A DNA stretch of 25,866 nt. Source: a virus. Made by a program: the position numbers and the translations under genes. Under the pieces are notes generated by a model. The model was given only the letters and a program-made list of their open reading frames with translations. It did not search any database and was not told the DNA's origin. The stretch spans positions 1-25,866 of the IMG/VR virus record IMGVR_UViG_3300023196_000081; one strand, 5' to 3'. Shown piece by piece: positions 1 to 6,334 of this stretch (its first letter is position 1; each line of letters opens with the position of its first letter).

Positions 1-619
1 GCTGACTTGTTGGTCCAAAATCCAAATCGCTTTCCAAATCATCAAACCCGCTGCCTACTACCTTCGCAGGTATCTCAGCCACCATTCTCGCATTGGGATG
101 AAATTGTTTCAACTTAAGCAGCTCCTGTAGTGGCTTTGCCTTAACCAGTAACTCGATCTCCTCCATATCAAAAACCAATGCCGTATTGGTAGAAGGTCGG
201 AACTGGATGTAATTCTCGGCATCAGCCTTAGTCGCAACCACCACCAGCAGACCACCGTCCGCGCACTCGTGTTCAATCGTATTAACTTGCGGTATCTGTG
301 TCAGGTTCATACTTTCAGCCCAAACCTCCAGCGCCTTGTACCCCCTGACCATCCCGTTGACCGCCTTCTCGTAATCCTCCCTGTTTTGTGCAGCCCAAAT
401 CCGCTGTAACTGAATCATCAACTTCTCACGCATGGACGGCTCACACAAATCCTGCAACCTATTGATGCCCCATTTATCCTCCATTGCATCCTTGACGTTA
501 ATCAGCTGCACTAATTTGGTCTGCTTGAACAACTCAAACGGATCAATTGGAAACGGCTGCGGCTCCGTCAACTTTCCACGCTTAATCTTGGCATCAATCC
601 GATCCTTTGCCTTCGCCAT
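1..619 (-). CDS. Partial gene, unrecognised; candidate terminase small subunit
   Basis: The reading frame is open for 206 codons from an ATG at 617-619 and leaves the window at base 1, so the C-terminus is missing. It is preceded by a G-rich ribosome-binding site (GGGGGTTAGAT before ATG). The protein starts MAKAKDRIDAKIKRGKL, which is basic, and continues as a mostly helical protein with no membrane segment. I do not recognise a family with confidence. The terminase small subunit idea rests on position and character. It follows the replication genes and the repeat-rich non-coding region, and in a circular map it would lie just upstream of the missing stretch before the portal gene, where the packaging genes belong. 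It could equally be a replication or regulatory protein. No catalytic motif is visible in the part present. Confidence 0.75.
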   Translation of the reverse strand, partial: MAKAKDRIDAKIKRGKLTEPQPFPIDPFELFKQTKLVQLINVKDAMEDKWGINRLQDLCEPSMREKLMIQLQRIWAAQNREDYEKAVNGMVRGYKALEVWAESMNLTQIPQVNTIEHECADGGLLVVVATKADAENYIQFRPSTNTALVFDMEEIELLVKAKPLQELLKLKQFHPNARMVAEIPAKVVGSGFDDLESDLDFGPTSQ

Positions 620-630
620 ATCTAACCCCC

Positions 631-830
631 AAATCCAAAATAGACAAAAATAGACAATCTACAAATTACATTTTGAAATCACAATATCGCAATAGACAAA
701 TTACGTGTATTATATATACACGTAATGTAATTTGTCTATCGCAATAGACATATTCAAAATAGACAAATTACATACCCTATAGACAAATCGACAAATAGCA
801 ATTTGTCTATTGCACCCAAATAGATACCCA
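631..830. repeat. Iteron-like array of ATAGACAAA repeats in the non-coding gap (possible origin or operator cluster)
   Basis: This 222-base gap (620-841) has no gene and is very AT-rich. It holds nine copies of the 9-mer ATAGACAAA. Six are exact: plus at 640, 692, 759 and 779; minus at 731-739 and 802-810. Three have one mismatch: 650, 744 and 787. Three copies extend to ATAGACAAATTAC (692-704, 759-771, and inverted at 727-739). Some neighbouring copies are 10 or 20 bases apart, about one or two helical turns. Clustered short repeats in an AT-rich region beside a primase-helicase gene fit a phage or plasmid-type replication origin. They also fit a multi-site operator controlling the next gene. 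No protein that binds them is known from the sequence. Confidence 0.8.
689..742. promoter_or_regulatory. Nested palindrome inside the ATAGACAAA array
   Basis: ATTACGTGTAT (700-710) is perfectly inverted as ATACACGTAAT (716-726) around the 5-base spacer TATAT. Outside it, GCAATAGACAAATT (689-702) faces AATTTGTCTATCGC (729-742), which is inverted except for one base. Two ATAGACAAA repeats are therefore held in mirror orientation around an AT-rich centre. This could be a dimer or tetramer binding site or a melting or cruciform element of an origin. The centre is not followed by a U-run, so it does not look like a terminator. Confidence 0.7.
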
Positions 831-841
831 AAAACACCCAA

Positions 842-2941
842 TTAAAAAGCCTCTTTATGTTGACCTTTTTGATAGTCAAGGCTATCACGCCACATCAATT
901 TACCGTCAATTTGCACCCCGTAATGCTCGCTTAATTGCTCCTTTGACCGATACCAGATCGTATTAAAGTGCTTTAATTCTGCTGAATTGCTAACGTCAAC
1001 ACCCATCGAATTGAGCAATTCCTGACGTACAGCAGAGACCAACACAACACGTTTGTTGCCCCCTTGCTCGGTCTGCTGGATGAAGTTTTCCTTCATCACC
1101 TTGAGGAAAGCCTCATACGCCTTCTTCTGATTCTTGCCCTTGCCCAAGGCACTTTGCTTGGACTTGTGCTGCTCCACCGAGTTTGTTACGTCATCCCCAG
1201 CACCTTTAATCGCCAAACTGATTAGCGGAAACGGACCCTCTGACAGAGGTATTTCCACGCAAACAAACGGGTAAATAGCCCCATCCTCACCGTCCTTTTG
1301 TTTTGTGATGGTCAGCAAACCCTCTGCCTTACCCTCAACGCGAGTAATCTCCAGCTCGGTATCCACCGCCCCTAACAGGCTGCTGTGACCACGCAAACCC
1401 TTATCTAGGTTCTTACCGTTATGGTGCAAGACCATCACGGCGCAGTCGTACCGCTGCTGAATCCTGCCGACATTGATAACCCACTCCCCCATCGCCTCAC
1501 TCGCGTTCTCATTGCCACCGCCAAACGATCTAGCTAACGTATCAATCTGTATCAGTTGCAAACGCTGCTCACGGCGATTCAATTCCAGCACCAAGGCATC
1601 CACCTCCACCAGCAATAACTCGATATCTTCACGGCTATTTCGCAGGTTGAGCTGATGCCTGATTAAGTAAATTGGCGTGTTCTCAGGTGTCTCGTTGTGT
1701 ATCCTGCAAGCCTTCATCCTTGCACCGACACCGCCGTGACCCTCTCCAATGATCTGCAATACAGCACCCTGATTGATGACGGCCTTACCCATCCAATGCC
1801 GTCCCGCTGCAATGGCCTCGGCAATGTCCAGAGCAATGAACGACTTAAAGCTGGCTGGTGGCCCAAACAGCGCCGAGAATGACTTGTGCGGCACGACACC
1901 CTCAATCAGCCACTCGACTGGCTCATCCTTGATCGCGTCCCACGACTCAATCTGGAACCTCTTACGGGTTGGTGGTGCAGGTAATGCGTCTGCATTACTA
2001 GGCAGGTACTCAGGATAGTCATCGTCATCCAAACCCACACTCATCGCCGCATCGAATGCGCTGAAATCGAACTTATGCTTCTCTTGGAACTGCGTTGGTA
2101 GATCAATCACGTCACCAGCTAACGGCTCCTGCGACTTGGCTAGTTCAGCCAGCAGCGCCCTCGTCCCACCGCCCTCTATCCACTCCACAGCGTCATCGCC
2201 CAGACCTGTGACAGGCAGGGTCACTATCCTGATAGTCTTGGCTATTCCGAATAATTCTTTAACTACTCTTTTAGCGTGCTGCCAACCTGCTGCATCGTTG
2301 TCAGGCAGTATGACCACATTCGCACCTGCAAAGTATTCCGTAATCGCATCAGGCCACGATCCTGCACCCGTGTGACTGGTCGTGGCAGTCGCACCTAAAC
2401 CAATTACGGCATCTGCTGCCTTCTCGCCCTCGCAGAGGTAGATCGCCCTACCCGCTGACTTCGCTTGCAGCAGACTGGGAAGTGCGTAGGGGACGATGCG
2501 AACGTCACCCAGACCGTGACCCTTCACCCCATCATTACGCACCAGCCTGTAGTCCTTGCCCTTCTCCGTATCCGTCTTGTACCTGCGCTTAATGAAGAGG
2601 CTGTCCCCATCCTCATTACGGTAGTGCCACTCCTGTTCTAATTCCATCAGGGTCTTAGGTTTTTGTGTGTACGTTATCGGCGACAGGCTGGCAAACACGT
2701 CTGGCTTTGGCGGTAACTCAGGCAGCAAGTGCCTGTCCCTGATGCACTCAAACACGTCCAGTTGATTGCACCCAGCGTGACAATGAAACAAGTATTTTCC
2801 TGAGTCATCCTCACTTATGGATAGGGATGGATTCTTGTCCCCCTTACCCTGCCCGTGGGACGGTACTGGGCAGGATGCAACCCATTGACCGTTGACCTGC
2901 TTGGCATTGCCTAGCTCCTTGGCTATGTGTTCTGCTGACAT
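842..2941 (-). CDS. Bifunctional primase-helicase (CHC2-like zinc finger, TOPRIM, RepA-like ATPase)
   Basis: This 699-residue protein probably primes and unwinds phage DNA at the replication fork. The N-terminus has a zinc-finger-like set: C24, H29, C54 and C58. A TOPRIM domain follows, with EGEKAAD at 171-177 and the acidic DND at 214-216. The C-terminal half is a RecA-fold ATPase of the RepA/AAA_25 type: Walker A GPPASFKS (360-367), Walker B LQLIQID (461-467), then VLHHNGK (504-510) and LRGHSSLLGAVD (516-527). The last 120 residues are charged and may bind partners. The ATG is preceded by AAGGTG. The gene lies after the replication genes but is separated from them by a strong terminator, so it may have its own expression level. 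No DNA polymerase accompanies it in the window. Confidence 0.9.
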   Translation of the reverse strand: MSAEHIAKELGNAKQVNGQWVASCPVPSHGQGKGDKNPSLSISEDDSGKYLFHCHAGCNQLDVFECIRDRHLLPELPPKPDVFASLSPITYTQKPKTLMELEQEWHYRNEDGDSLFIKRRYKTDTEKGKDYRLVRNDGVKGHGLGDVRIVPYALPSLLQAKSAGRAIYLCEGEKAADAVIGLGATATTSHTGAGSWPDAITEYFAGANVVILPDNDAAGWQHAKRVVKELFGIAKTIRIVTLPVTGLGDDAVEWIEGGGTRALLAELAKSQEPLAGDVIDLPTQFQEKHKFDFSAFDAAMSVGLDDDDYPEYLPSNADALPAPPTRKRFQIESWDAIKDEPVEWLIEGVVPHKSFSALFGPPASFKSFIALDIAEAIAAGRHWMGKAVINQGAVLQIIGEGHGGVGARMKACRIHNETPENTPIYLIRHQLNLRNSREDIELLLVEVDALVLELNRREQRLQLIQIDTLARSFGGGNENASEAMGEWVINVGRIQQRYDCAVMVLHHNGKNLDKGLRGHSSLLGAVDTELEITRVEGKAEGLLTITKQKDGEDGAIYPFVCVEIPLSEGPFPLISLAIKGAGDDVTNSVEQHKSKQSALGKGKNQKKAYEAFLKVMKENFIQQTEQGGNKRVVLVSAVRQELLNSMGVDVSNSAELKHFNTIWYRSKEQLSEHYGVQIDGKLMWRDSLDYQKGQHKEAF

Positions 2942-2966
2942 TGCGTCACCTTATTATTTTTAGAGG

Positions 2967-2992
2967 AAAAAAAAGCCCTGCCAAAGCAGGGC
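2967..2992 (-). terminator. Intrinsic terminator between the ssDNA-binding-like gene and the primase-helicase gene
   Basis: On the minus strand GCCCTGC, the loop TTTG and GCAGGGC form a perfect 7-bp stem, directly followed by eight T. It begins 16 bases past the stop codon of the upstream gene and ends about 25 bases before the primase-helicase start. This is a textbook rho-independent terminator. Read-through, antitermination or a separate promoter is needed for the primase gene. Confidence 0.9.
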
Positions 2993-3008
2993 GCGTACAG
3001 AGACCTAT

Positions 3009-3596
3009 TTAGAAAATCTCATCCTCTGCCGCCAAGAATGCGGCAGCGGGTGACACGGCTGCGGCTGGTGCAGTACGCACCGCAGCCACCGCCTTATTTA
3101 CCACCGCCACCTCGTCAATGATCTCGTTCATGCCAGCGGGACGTGCAACCCACGACACCAGATTGAAGGCTGGGATGCGGGTTGTACCCTTTCCAATCTT
3201 CTCCAGCTTTGATCCTGTGTACTCGATCACGGGTAACTTGCCAGCGTTCTTTGCCATGTCCTGACTGCACATCTTGTAGAGCTGCTCCAAGCCCATGTTC
3301 GGACCCACGCCGTTGCTGGACCACTCAACAAGACCTAATTCCTTGTTGTAGAACTTAACAAGAAAACCTCTCTTGTGGTCAGGTGAAGGCTGCGGACCCT
3401 TCTTGCCTAAACTGGCATCTGCTTGCCAGTCGCGTGTACCGACCGCCAGCATTAGCCAACCTGTCTCTGTAGCTGGCATATCGAATACAACCTTCTTTAG
3501 CTGTATCTCCTCGCCGTTGGAGTTTGTCCAGGCATTCGCCTGTGGACTGAATCGGATGAAGTTACCTGATCCAGAGGAAGAACTTAGATTTAGCAT
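3009..3596 (-). CDS. Putative single-stranded DNA-binding protein
   Basis: This 195-residue protein has no catalytic motif that I can see. It has a beta-rich N-terminal two-thirds with several aromatic residues (FIRF, GWLML, FLVKFYN, LVEWSSN). An Ala/Val/Pro-rich linker (about 165-188) leads to the acidic, aromatic end AEDEIF. That plan, a folded domain plus flexible linker plus acidic tail ending in F, is typical of SSB proteins and of T7 gp2.5-like proteins, whose tails bind partner enzymes. The gene sits between a RecB-like nuclease and a primase-helicase, which fits a role coating or handing over single strands. The function is inferred from architecture and context, not from a recognised domain. 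The ribosome-binding site is weak (AAGAAAG). Confidence 0.5.
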   Translation of the reverse strand: MLNLSSSSGSGNFIRFSPQANAWTNSNGEEIQLKKVVFDMPATETGWLMLAVGTRDWQADASLGKKGPQPSPDHKRGFLVKFYNKELGLVEWSSNGVGPNMGLEQLYKMCSQDMAKNAGKLPVIEYTGSKLEKIGKGTTRIPAFNLVSWVARPAGMNEIIDEVAVVNKAVAAVRTAPAAAVSPAAAFLAAEDEIF

Positions 3597-3613
3597 TTTG
3601 CTTTCGCTTTCTT

Positions 3614-3633
3614 AAAAATGTGACTTTTGTCAC
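3614..3633 (-). terminator. Weak hairpin with U-run between nuclease and ssDNA-binding-like genes
   Basis: On the minus strand GTGAC, AAAA and GTCAC form a 5-bp hairpin followed by A and five T. It lies in the 59-base gap between two replication genes. It is short, so it may act as a partial terminator, an mRNA-stabilising hairpin or a small operator. Confidence 0.4.
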
Positions 3634-3655
3634 GGGTTGGGGGAATCAGTTTATG

Positions 3656-4741
3656 TCAAATACTCAGGCCGACATCACGCTGTAGCGTCAGTCCTGATGA
3701 CTCTTTTTTAGTGTAATCGTCTAATTTAGATTTATTTTCTTTACCGAGTAGCTTTTCCGCAACGCTCGGACTAATCATCTCCGTGCTGTATATCTGGTCA
3801 TCAGACAGCCCAGCAGCCACCAGCATTGCCACGGCATCAGCCTCATTCACCCACTTACGGGTGGCACGTTTCGGACCCATCTGCCAGCCGACCACCACAG
3901 CACCATCCTTGATGCGGATAGCAGCATAGTCACGTAGGGCAGATATGTACGCCTCAACCGTAGATACCTGATCAAGATACTTCGCCAGCTCTGCCTCCGT
4001 CATCACAGGTAATGCCTTAGTGTCCTTAAACTCATTAGCGGGTCTAAACAGGTCATCAAACGATTGCTTGTGGGCTGGGCATATTGGTTTTGCGGGACAC
4101 CATTGGCAGCCAGCCTCCGTGATTGTTGGTGGTGTATCCTCAATAGCCTCTTCAGCGGCAGGGATAAGCACGTCCTCTTTCCAGATCAGCAGCTCGTCCA
4201 CCGACATCTTGTGGGTGCGTACAGGACCATGATGCGGCTGTATCACCCGCAGCTCAACGTCCTTAAAAATCTTGTGCTTTACCTTGTTGATGGCTCCGAT
4301 AGCGTAAATCTTCATCTGGTCAGAGTCCGCATCCACAAATCCCTTGCCCGTCTTGAGGTCAGCCACAATGATTGTGGTGTCATCCCACGCAATCACGTCA
4401 GCAGTACCACCAACCTTGATGGCAGGTGTCTCATGCGCCGTGAGGTACTGCTCCACCAGCAGGGACTTGGTGATGCCCTCGATGGCCTTGATCTCGTCAA
4501 TATGCTGCTGGGCGTATTCAGCGTGCTCCTTGCTGATCTTGATGCCCTCGATGCTGCCATCCACAAAGTCAGCGGGACTCGCACCCGTCTGGTGGCAAAT
4601 CTCGCTCAAGCTGTGGATGGCAGTCCCGATCTTGGCAGCCTCACCTGACTCCTTGTAAGGCATCTTGGCTGTTAGCTTTACGCTGGCAGGGCAGTTAATC
4701 CAGCGCGTAGCACTTGATGGGCGTAGCAGGGTCTGTTTCAT
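3656..4741 (-). CDS. RecB/Cas4-like PD-(D/E)XK nuclease with Fe-S cysteines (DUF2800-like)
   Basis: This 361-residue protein resembles the DUF2800 branch of the PD-(D/E)XK nucleases, single-strand exonucleases used in phage recombination. The motifs appear in order: GTAIH (39-43), GGTADVI with D115, ADLK with D128 and K130, and the QxxxY motif Q142/Y146. Four cysteines, C17 plus C212, C215 and C221 (CxxCx5C), match the split Fe-S staple of Cas4 and AddB nucleases. All active-site residues are present, so it should be active. The start codon overlaps the stop of the upstream small gene (ATGA at 4738-4741), indicating coupled translation. With the RuvC-like resolvase and the ssDNA-binding-like protein it probably forms a recombination or replication-repair set. 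Confidence 0.85.
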   Translation of the reverse strand: MKQTLLRPSSATRWINCPASVKLTAKMPYKESGEAAKIGTAIHSLSEICHQTGASPADFVDGSIEGIKISKEHAEYAQQHIDEIKAIEGITKSLLVEQYLTAHETPAIKVGGTADVIAWDDTTIIVADLKTGKGFVDADSDQMKIYAIGAINKVKHKIFKDVELRVIQPHHGPVRTHKMSVDELLIWKEDVLIPAAEEAIEDTPPTITEAGCQWCPAKPICPAHKQSFDDLFRPANEFKDTKALPVMTEAELAKYLDQVSTVEAYISALRDYAAIRIKDGAVVVGWQMGPKRATRKWVNEADAVAMLVAAGLSDDQIYSTEMISPSVAEKLLGKENKSKLDDYTKKESSGLTLQRDVGLSI

Positions 4742-4935
4742 ACTTGACTCTCGTCTATAAGAATTTGGTAGGCCAGCTTACGTACCTCGTTCGATACCGC
4801 ATGACCCAAATCCTCTGGGTCCATCATGCGTTTAAGCAAAGCGGTCTTGTATTTATCTTGATGACGTTGATTCTCTAATGCAGTCGCAAGGAAGACGATA
4901 TGCTCGCGTAGGGTTTTAATTGTTTCTTCAGTCAT
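4738..4935 (-). CDS. Small helical protein of the replication operon, unknown function
   Basis: This 65-residue protein begins MTEETIKTLREH. I chose the ATG at 4933-4935 rather than an ATG 21 bases further upstream, because the chosen start overlaps the end of the resolvase gene by eight bases (ATGACTGA), a typical coupled arrangement. The downstream nuclease start overlaps its stop (ATGA). The sequence is amphipathic and probably all helical, with no cysteine pairs or membrane segment. No family is recognised. Tight packing between a resolvase and a nuclease suggests an accessory role in DNA metabolism, but this is only context. Confidence 0.7.
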   Translation of the reverse strand: MTEETIKTLREHIVFLATALENQRHQDKYKTALLKRMMDPEDLGHAVSNEVRKLAYQILIDESQV

Positions 4936-5404
4936 GTGAGTATCCGTAACTTGCAATTAATACCGCATCCGACCTGCCATCATCCTTGACCCTCTTGAAC
5001 AAATGTTGCTCCTTAGGGTACATCTCCATCGCACGGTGGCGGCTGCCGTCCTTACCCTTCTGTACCTTCATGGCCTTCTGCCATGTAGCGGGTGGCACTA
5101 CGGTGGTAGCAATCTCCATAGCCGCCAGTATCCCCAAGGTGATACCGTAACTCTGCCCAAAGCTGAACATGGATGCAACGCCCTGACCAGGCATCGCGCC
5201 CAGCCGTTCAAGGTATGCACCATCAGGTTTGAAGGTACGGATTAACTCCGATAGGCGCTGCGCTGATATTTGGCGCTTTGCCTTGCCATTACGGTCTAGC
5301 GTGACTGTCGGCATATCCTCCACGCTCTCAATCTGACCATCCACCAAGAGGCATAGAGCGCCATTTAGACCCACATCGATGCCGAGTATGCGTGAGTGCG
5401 TCAT
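4928..5404 (-). CDS. RuvC-like Holliday junction resolvase
   Basis: This 158-residue protein has the RNase H-like fold signature of RuvC-type enzymes that cut four-way DNA junctions. GIDVGLNGA carries the first acidic residue (D10), GAYLERL carries E66, and the C-terminal DDGRSDAVLIASYG carries D141/D142 and D146. The length matches the family. In phages such enzymes resolve recombination intermediates or branched DNA before packaging. The start overlaps the stop of the upstream regulator gene (ATGA at 5401-5404), and its own end overlaps the next small gene, so it belongs to one coupled operon starting at the control region near 5.7 kb. Confidence 0.9.
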   Translation of the reverse strand: MTHSRILGIDVGLNGALCLLVDGQIESVEDMPTVTLDRNGKAKRQISAQRLSELIRTFKPDGAYLERLGAMPGQGVASMFSFGQSYGITLGILAAMEIATTVVPPATWQKAMKVQKGKDGSRHRAMEMYPKEQHLFKRVKDDGRSDAVLIASYGYSHD

Positions 5405-5628
5405 AGCTCGCCTGTGACCTGTTTAAGGCTATCCTGACGTGCCTTGATAAGCGCAGCCAATGCACCCTCCAGCTTGATAACGGTGTCGTAGAGTGGCCTC
5501 GTATTGCCATTAAGCCAGCGGCTACTCTGGCTCTGATCGATGTCCGCAACACGGCAGACATCAGCCATCGTGTAGCCCACGGCCTCGGCTCTCTCCTTAA
5601 TTGCTTTGATGGGGTCTGTTTGTTTCAT
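5401..5628 (-). CDS. Small XRE/Cro-type helix-turn-helix regulator
   Basis: This 75-residue protein is basically one HTH domain. Residues 19-46 read as helix-turn-helix, with YTMADVCRVADI and the recognition helix QSQSSRWLNG (32-41), ending in an NTRPLYDTVIKLE segment common to XRE proteins. It is the first gene of the leftward operon and faces the divergent promoter region that also drives the rightward early block. It is therefore the likely binder of the palindromes at 5661-5675 and 5692-5707, acting as a Cro-like switch or autorepressor. No clear Shine-Dalgarno sequence precedes its ATG, suggesting low translation. Without an integrase in the window, lysogeny cannot be concluded. Confidence 0.85.
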   Translation of the reverse strand: MKQTDPIKAIKERAEAVGYTMADVCRVADIDQSQSSRWLNGNTRPLYDTVIKLEGALAALIKARQDSLKQVTGEL

Positions 5629-5660
5629 GCGAGAATGTTAACACTCGATTGATAAGTGAA

Positions 5661-5675
5661 TCAAGCAATACTTGA
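5661..5675. promoter_or_regulatory. Palindrome TCAAG-N5-CTTGA, possible operator
   Basis: TCAAG (5661-5665) and CTTGA (5671-5675) are perfect inverted copies around CAATA. The site lies between the regulator gene start and the leftward -10 box, just downstream of the leftward promoter. Repressor binding here would block leftward transcription. The binding protein is inferred to be the adjacent HTH regulator. Confidence 0.5.
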
Positions 5676-5679
5676 CTGA

Positions 5680-5707
5680 ATAATGTGGGTATTGACAGGG
5701 TTGTCAA
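5680..5707 (-). promoter_or_regulatory. Leftward sigma70-type promoter for the regulator/replication operon
   Basis: On the minus strand the -35 box is a perfect TTGACA (5707-5702). After 16 bases there is CATTAT (5685-5680), four of six matches to TATAAT. It points to the regulator gene about 50 bases away. It overlaps the rightward promoter, so both cannot be occupied at once. Confidence 0.5.
5692..5707. promoter_or_regulatory. Palindrome TTGACA-GGGT-TGTCAA forming both -35 boxes
   Basis: The rightward -35 box (5692-5697) and the leftward -35 box (5702-5707 on the minus strand) are exact inverted copies separated by four bases. A dimeric HTH regulator bound here would cover both -35 elements. 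It is a good operator candidate for the gene at 5401-5628. Confidence 0.6.
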
Positions 5708-5719
5708 CTGTGATATGAT
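5692..5719 (+). promoter_or_regulatory. Rightward sigma70-type promoter for the early gene block
   Basis: The -35 box is a perfect TTGACA (5692-5697). After 16 bases comes TATGAT (5714-5719), five of six matches to consensus. The expected start of transcription is near 5726, giving a short leader before the first early gene at 5767. This is the strongest promoter-like sequence that I can find in the window. Confidence 0.75.
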
Positions 5720-5735
5720 TTAGTCATCAACAACC

Positions 5736-5747
5736 GAGGCAAGCCTC
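5736..5747 (+). other. Leader hairpin of the early transcript
   Basis: GAGG, CAAG and CCTC form a small inverted repeat (extended GAGGC/GCCTC) between the promoter and the AGGAG ribosome-binding site of the first early gene. It may protect the 5' end of the mRNA. No U-run follows, so it is not a terminator. Confidence 0.35.
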
Positions 5748-5766
5748 ACAAACTAGGAGTAAGACG

Positions 5767-6021
5767 ATGACTACAGCAACACAAACAAACAATAGCCAAG
5801 AGATGTACGGATGCGATATTGACGCATTTGTAAAGTCAGTAAAAGACAGCATGACTTATAAATTTAATGGTGCAAACATGGTAGTGGCTGGCTTGATGTC
5901 AGACGCACAAGAATTGATTGCTGGTTGCGCGCAAGACCGCAGCCGCCAAACACTCAACATCGCCAAACACATTTTGTTTTTGATAATGGATGGCGAATTG
6001 ATCGGCACGGTAAAACAGTAA
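5767..6021 (+). CDS. First early protein, unknown function
   Basis: This 84-residue protein begins MTTATQTNNSQEMYGCDID. It is the first gene after the strong rightward promoter, with an ideal ribosome-binding site (AGGAG at 5755-5759, seven bases before ATG). It is predicted mostly helical with two cysteines and no signal peptide. I recognise no domain. First-position early phage genes are often host-takeover or anti-defence factors, but nothing in the sequence proves this here. A stable hairpin follows its stop codon, separating it from the overlapping genes downstream. Confidence 0.8.
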   Translation: MTTATQTNNSQEMYGCDIDAFVKSVKDSMTYKFNGANMVVAGLMSDAQELIAGCAQDRSRQTLNIAKHILFLIMDGELIGTVKQ

Positions 6022-6028
6022 ACCAAAC

Positions 6029-6042
6029 GGGGCTTCGGCCCC
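6029..6042 (+). other. GC-rich UUCG-tetraloop hairpin after the first early gene
   Basis: GGGGC, TTCG and GCCCC form a 5-bp GC stem capped by the very stable UUCG tetraloop. It sits eight bases after the stop codon and just before the next AGGAG site. No T-run follows, so it is more likely an mRNA-stabilising or processing element protecting the first gene's message than a terminator. Confidence 0.6.
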
Positions 6043-6059
6043 ATAACTAGGAGAACGTA

Positions 6060-6155
6060 ATGAAGATGTTTTTTGTGGACCTGTTCTGCGCCCTGCTGGG
6101 TGCAACCCTCATTGGGATGCCCTTTATTATTTACTTTATGGAGATGAAACCATGA
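6060..6155 (+). CDS. 31-residue single-pass membrane protein
   Basis: This very small gene starts at ATG 6060 with the ribosome-binding site AGGAG eight bases upstream (CTAGGAGAACGTA), nearly the same as that of the first early gene. The protein begins MKMFFVDLFCALLGA and is nearly all one hydrophobic segment (about residues 4-26), ending in a short charged tail. Its stop overlaps the start of the next gene (ATGA at 6152-6155), which strongly supports that it is translated. It should insert in the inner membrane. Its function is unknown; tiny early phage membrane proteins can affect host membrane processes or exclude other phages. Confidence 0.65.
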   Translation: MKMFFVDLFCALLGATLIGMPFIIYFMEMKP

Positions 6156-6334
6156 GTAGATTTAGCCAACTATTCAAGATGCCCTTGTCTACCGAGCTTG
6201 CCACCCGCGAGCTGGAGGAGGCCAAGCGCGAGCTGCTGCAAGCAATGAGTCTTGCAGAGTACGCTGATGCTATGGTGGTCTATAACACCGCCAGAGTTGA
6301 GCGCCTAACAGCCCACTTGGAGGCCATTAAATGA
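6152..6334 (+). CDS. Small helical early protein, unknown function
   Basis: This 60-residue protein starts MSRFSQLFKMPLSTELATREL. It is charged and predicted to form a helical hairpin (about residues 12-35 and 37-59). It resembles short conserved hypothetical proteins seen in early regions of proteobacterial phages, with a basic N-terminus, then a TRELEEAKRELL-type helix. There is no enzymatic motif. Its start overlaps the upstream membrane-protein gene and its stop overlaps the next gene (ATGA at both ends), so it is part of one coupled early operon. Confidence 0.7.
   Translation: MSRFSQLFKMPLSTELATRELEEAKRELLQAMSLAEYADAMVVYNTARVERLTAHLEAIK

Noticed and set aside
631-830. CRISPR-like array
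   Set aside because: Repeats are only 9-13 bases, occur in both orientations and have irregular spacers; no cas genes are near. The Cas4-like nuclease is a phage DUF2800-type enzyme.
4064-4648. Plus-strand open frame of 194 codons antisense to the nuclease gene
   Set aside because: The opposite strand has a complete nuclease with all motifs, and the antisense product has no domain and no ribosome-binding site.
5401-5766. Proof of a temperate phage from the regulator and divergent promoters
   Set aside because: No integrase, excisionase or attachment site is visible; lytic phages also carry such small HTH regulators.
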